The translations under genes were made by a program, and so were the position numbers. This document shows, piece by piece, positions 6,571-8,036 of a stretch of DNA of 8,036 bases. The stretch lies in contig DAOWHI010000007.1 of NCBI GenBank assembly GCA_030641505.1, positions 1 to 8,036 on the forward strand. The letters run 5' to 3'. The notes beneath the pieces are model-generated. The model searched no databases. It saw only the letters and a program-made list of their open reading frames with translations, and was not told the origin of the DNA. Every line of letters begins with the position of its first letter. Within the stretch, counting starts at the first letter, position 1. The DNA is from Gemmatimonadota bacterium (lineage in GTDB: Bacteria; Gemmatimonadota; Gemmatimonadetes; JACCXV01; JAHWKZ01).

Positions 6571-8036
6571 CGGTACCACACCCAGGCACGAGCTGCTCTC
6601 CACCCAGCTCGACTAGCTGATGTGGCCGGGCTGGCGAGGTTCGTCGTCGCTGCCGGCCGAAGAGAGTCCCTGCGCCAGGCCGCCAGCGCCGCCGCCAGTG
6701 GCTCCTCCAGGCCGGCCTCTTGCGCCATCCGCGAGACGATCGCCTGGGCGCGCCTCTCCAGTGTACGCGTTGTGACCTGTCCCTTGGCAACGGCTGGCTC
6801 GGACAACAACGCGCGCAGAAAGCCGAGATTGGTCGTGAGCCCTCCAATCTCTGTCTCGGCCAGCGCTCGATCGACGCGGCTCAAAGCCTCATCCCGTGTT
6901 CGTCCCCAGCCGATGCACTTGGCGAGTAACGGGTCGTAGTGGGGGGTGATCTGGACACCCGCCTCGATACCGCTGTCGAATCGAACGCCTACCCCGCCTG
7001 GTTCGCGGTACAACGTCACCGTGCCGGTGGCGGGAAGGAATCCTTCTGTTGCGTCCTCAGCCGTGATCCGGCACTCGATCGCGTGACCGCGCAGCTTGAC
7101 TTCAGCTTGACTCAACGGCAGCTCGCCCCCAGCAGCGATCTCGAGTTGAAGACCCACCAGATCGAGACCGGTCACCATCTCGGTTACCGGGTGTTCAACT
7201 TGGATACGGGTGTTCATCTCGAGGAAGTAGAACTCGCCGGTTGGGGTCATGAGGAACTCCACCGTGCCGGCTCCGACGTAGTCGACCGCTTGGGCGGCCG
7301 CGACGGCGAGACGGCCCATCTCGTTGCGTAGCTCCGCAGGCAAGCCTGGCGCCGGCGCCTCCTCGATCACCTTCTGATGGCGGCGCTGTAGTGAGCACTC
7401 TCGTTCGCCGAGATGAATCGCGTGACCGGTTGAGTCTGCTATCACTTGAATCTCGATATGCCGGGCCTCAGGGAGATACTTTTCCATGTAGACGTCTGAA
7501 TCGCCGAAAGCGCTCGCAGCCTCGCGCGACGTAGCTGCCAGCGCGGCTTTCAGGTCGGCTTCCCTCTCCACCACCCGCATCCCCTTTCCCCCTCCGCCGG
7601 CAGCCGCCTTGAGCAGTACAGGGTACCCGATGCGGTTCGCCTCCGCGCCGGCTGTCGTTATGTCATCGAGTCGTTCCAGCGTTCCTGGAATGACCGGCAC
7701 CTCGGCTGTCGCCATTGACCGTCTAGCCGAGGTCTTCTCACCCATGATCCGGATGCTTCTCGGTGGTGGGCCGACCCACGTCAAGCCGGCGGCTTCGACC
7801 GCCTCCGCGAAGCTTGCATTCTCGGCCAGGAACCCGTAGCCGGGATGCACCGCGTCGGCGCCGGTCCGCTTGGCGGCATCTAGTATCCGCTCCGTTGAAA
7901 GGTACGACTCGGCAGCCACCGCAGGTCCGATCTCCACCGCTCGGTCGGCCAGCCAAACGTGCGGTGAGCGTCGATCGGCCTCGGAGAACACCGCCACGGC
8001 CTCGAGCCCCGTTTCGTGACAAGCTCTGATGACCCG
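6567..8036 (-). CDS. accC: Biotin carboxylase subunit of an acyl-CoA carboxylase (5' end cut by window)
   Basis: An ATP-grasp enzyme that carboxylates protein-bound biotin with bicarbonate and ATP. 489 residues are visible; translation is open to the window edge, beginning RVIRACHETGLEAVAVFSEAD, which matches biotin carboxylases from about residue 16, so roughly 15 residues including the IANRGEIA motif are missing. Numbering the visible part: glycine-rich ATP loop AAAGGGGKGM at 144-153, ERECSLQRRHQK at 212-222, catalytic EMNTRIQVEHPVTE at 273-286, and RFDS at 352-355. The AccC C-terminal domain ends near 440. After it comes a tail of about 45 residues (EEPLAAALAAWRR ... AGWRAARAWVWYR) longer than E. 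coli AccC and resembling the segment that joins carboxylase to BT domain in fused alpha chains. The GTG at 7997 is not the start. It overlaps the next gene by 4 bases. Pairing with the carrier at 4712-5251 and the mutase suggests a propionyl-CoA carboxylase. Confidence 0.95.
   Translation of the reverse strand, partial: RVIRACHETGLEAVAVFSEADRRSPHVWLADRAVEIGPAVAAESYLSTERILDAAKRTGADAVHPGYGFLAENASFAEAVEAAGLTWVGPPPRSIRIMGEKTSARRSMATAEVPVIPGTLERLDDITTAGAEANRIGYPVLLKAAAGGGGKGMRVVEREADLKAALAATSREAASAFGDSDVYMEKYLPEARHIEIQVIADSTGHAIHLGERECSLQRRHQKVIEEAPAPGLPAELRNEMGRLAVAAAQAVDYVGAGTVEFLMTPTGEFYFLEMNTRIQVEHPVTEMVTGLDLVGLQLEIAAGGELPLSQAEVKLRGHAIECRITAEDATEGFLPATGTVTLYREPGGVGVRFDSGIEAGVQITPHYDPLLAKCIGWGRTRDEALSRVDRALAETEIGGLTTNLGFLRALLSEPAVAKGQVTTRTLERRAQAIVSRMAQEAGLEEPLAAALAAWRRDSLRPAATTNLASPATSASRAGWRAARAWVWYR

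Noticed and set aside
6571..6603. Earlier GTG start for the RNA methyltransferase
   Set aside because: It would add 11 residues (ESSSCLGVVP...) before the TRAM domain and enlarge the overlap to 37 bases. The ATG at 6570 gives the family-like N terminus and the same ATGA junction as the next two genes.
6133..6939. Plus-strand open frame of 268 codons
   Set aside because: It lies antisense to the conserved ends of the methyltransferase and carboxylase genes. Its product shows no recognisable motif; such shadows are expected in GC-rich DNA.
7995..7997. GTG at 7997 as start of the biotin carboxylase
   Set aside because: The upstream codons to 8036 encode RVIRACHETGLEA, which is conserved in biotin carboxylases, so the true start lies outside the window.

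Overview
This window comes from a GC-rich bacterial chromosome. It is packed with genes that all lie on the minus strand, so transcription runs from position 8036 towards position 1. Seven neighbouring genes plus a clipped eighth fill it almost completely. The largest gap between genes is 40 bases, and no RNA gene, mobile element, CRISPR array, repeat family or clear terminator was seen. Phylum cannot be read securely. A split methylmalonyl-CoA mutase, a PCC-type carboxylase and housekeeping genes packed together suggest an uncultured Gemmatimonadota-like or similar GC-rich lineage, but that is only an impression.

Layout in transcription order: (1) 8036-6567, biotin carboxylase subunit (start beyond the window edge); (2) 6570-5248, a TrmA/RlmD-family RNA uracil-5-methyltransferase; (3) 5251-4712, a biotin-carrier subunit with an N-terminal region resembling the linker domain of propionyl-CoA carboxylase alpha chains; (4) 4715-3045, large catalytic subunit of a methylmalonyl-CoA mutase without a B12 domain; (5) 3020-2718, an FmdB-type zinc-ribbon protein starting at TTG; (6) 2731-1079, arginyl-tRNA synthetase; (7) 1038-112, a PfkB-family kinase; (8) 119-1, the first 39 codons of what looks like purM.

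Genes 1, 3 and 4 form a recognisable propionate module: biotin-dependent carboxylation of propionyl-CoA to methylmalonyl-CoA, followed by rearrangement to succinyl-CoA. The carboxyltransferase, the epimerase, the B12-binding mutase subunit and the mutase chaperone are not in the window. Genes 2, 6 and 8 are housekeeping (rRNA or tRNA modification, tRNA charging, purine synthesis). Genes 1-4 are joined by three successive 4-base ATGA stop/start overlaps, so translation is probably coupled through the whole block.

The most notable point is that the RNA methyltransferase gene sits exactly at the place where a normal acyl-CoA carboxylase alpha chain passes from its carboxylase domain to its linker and biotin domains. 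I see no clearly novel defence or mobile system here; the interest lies in gene architecture.
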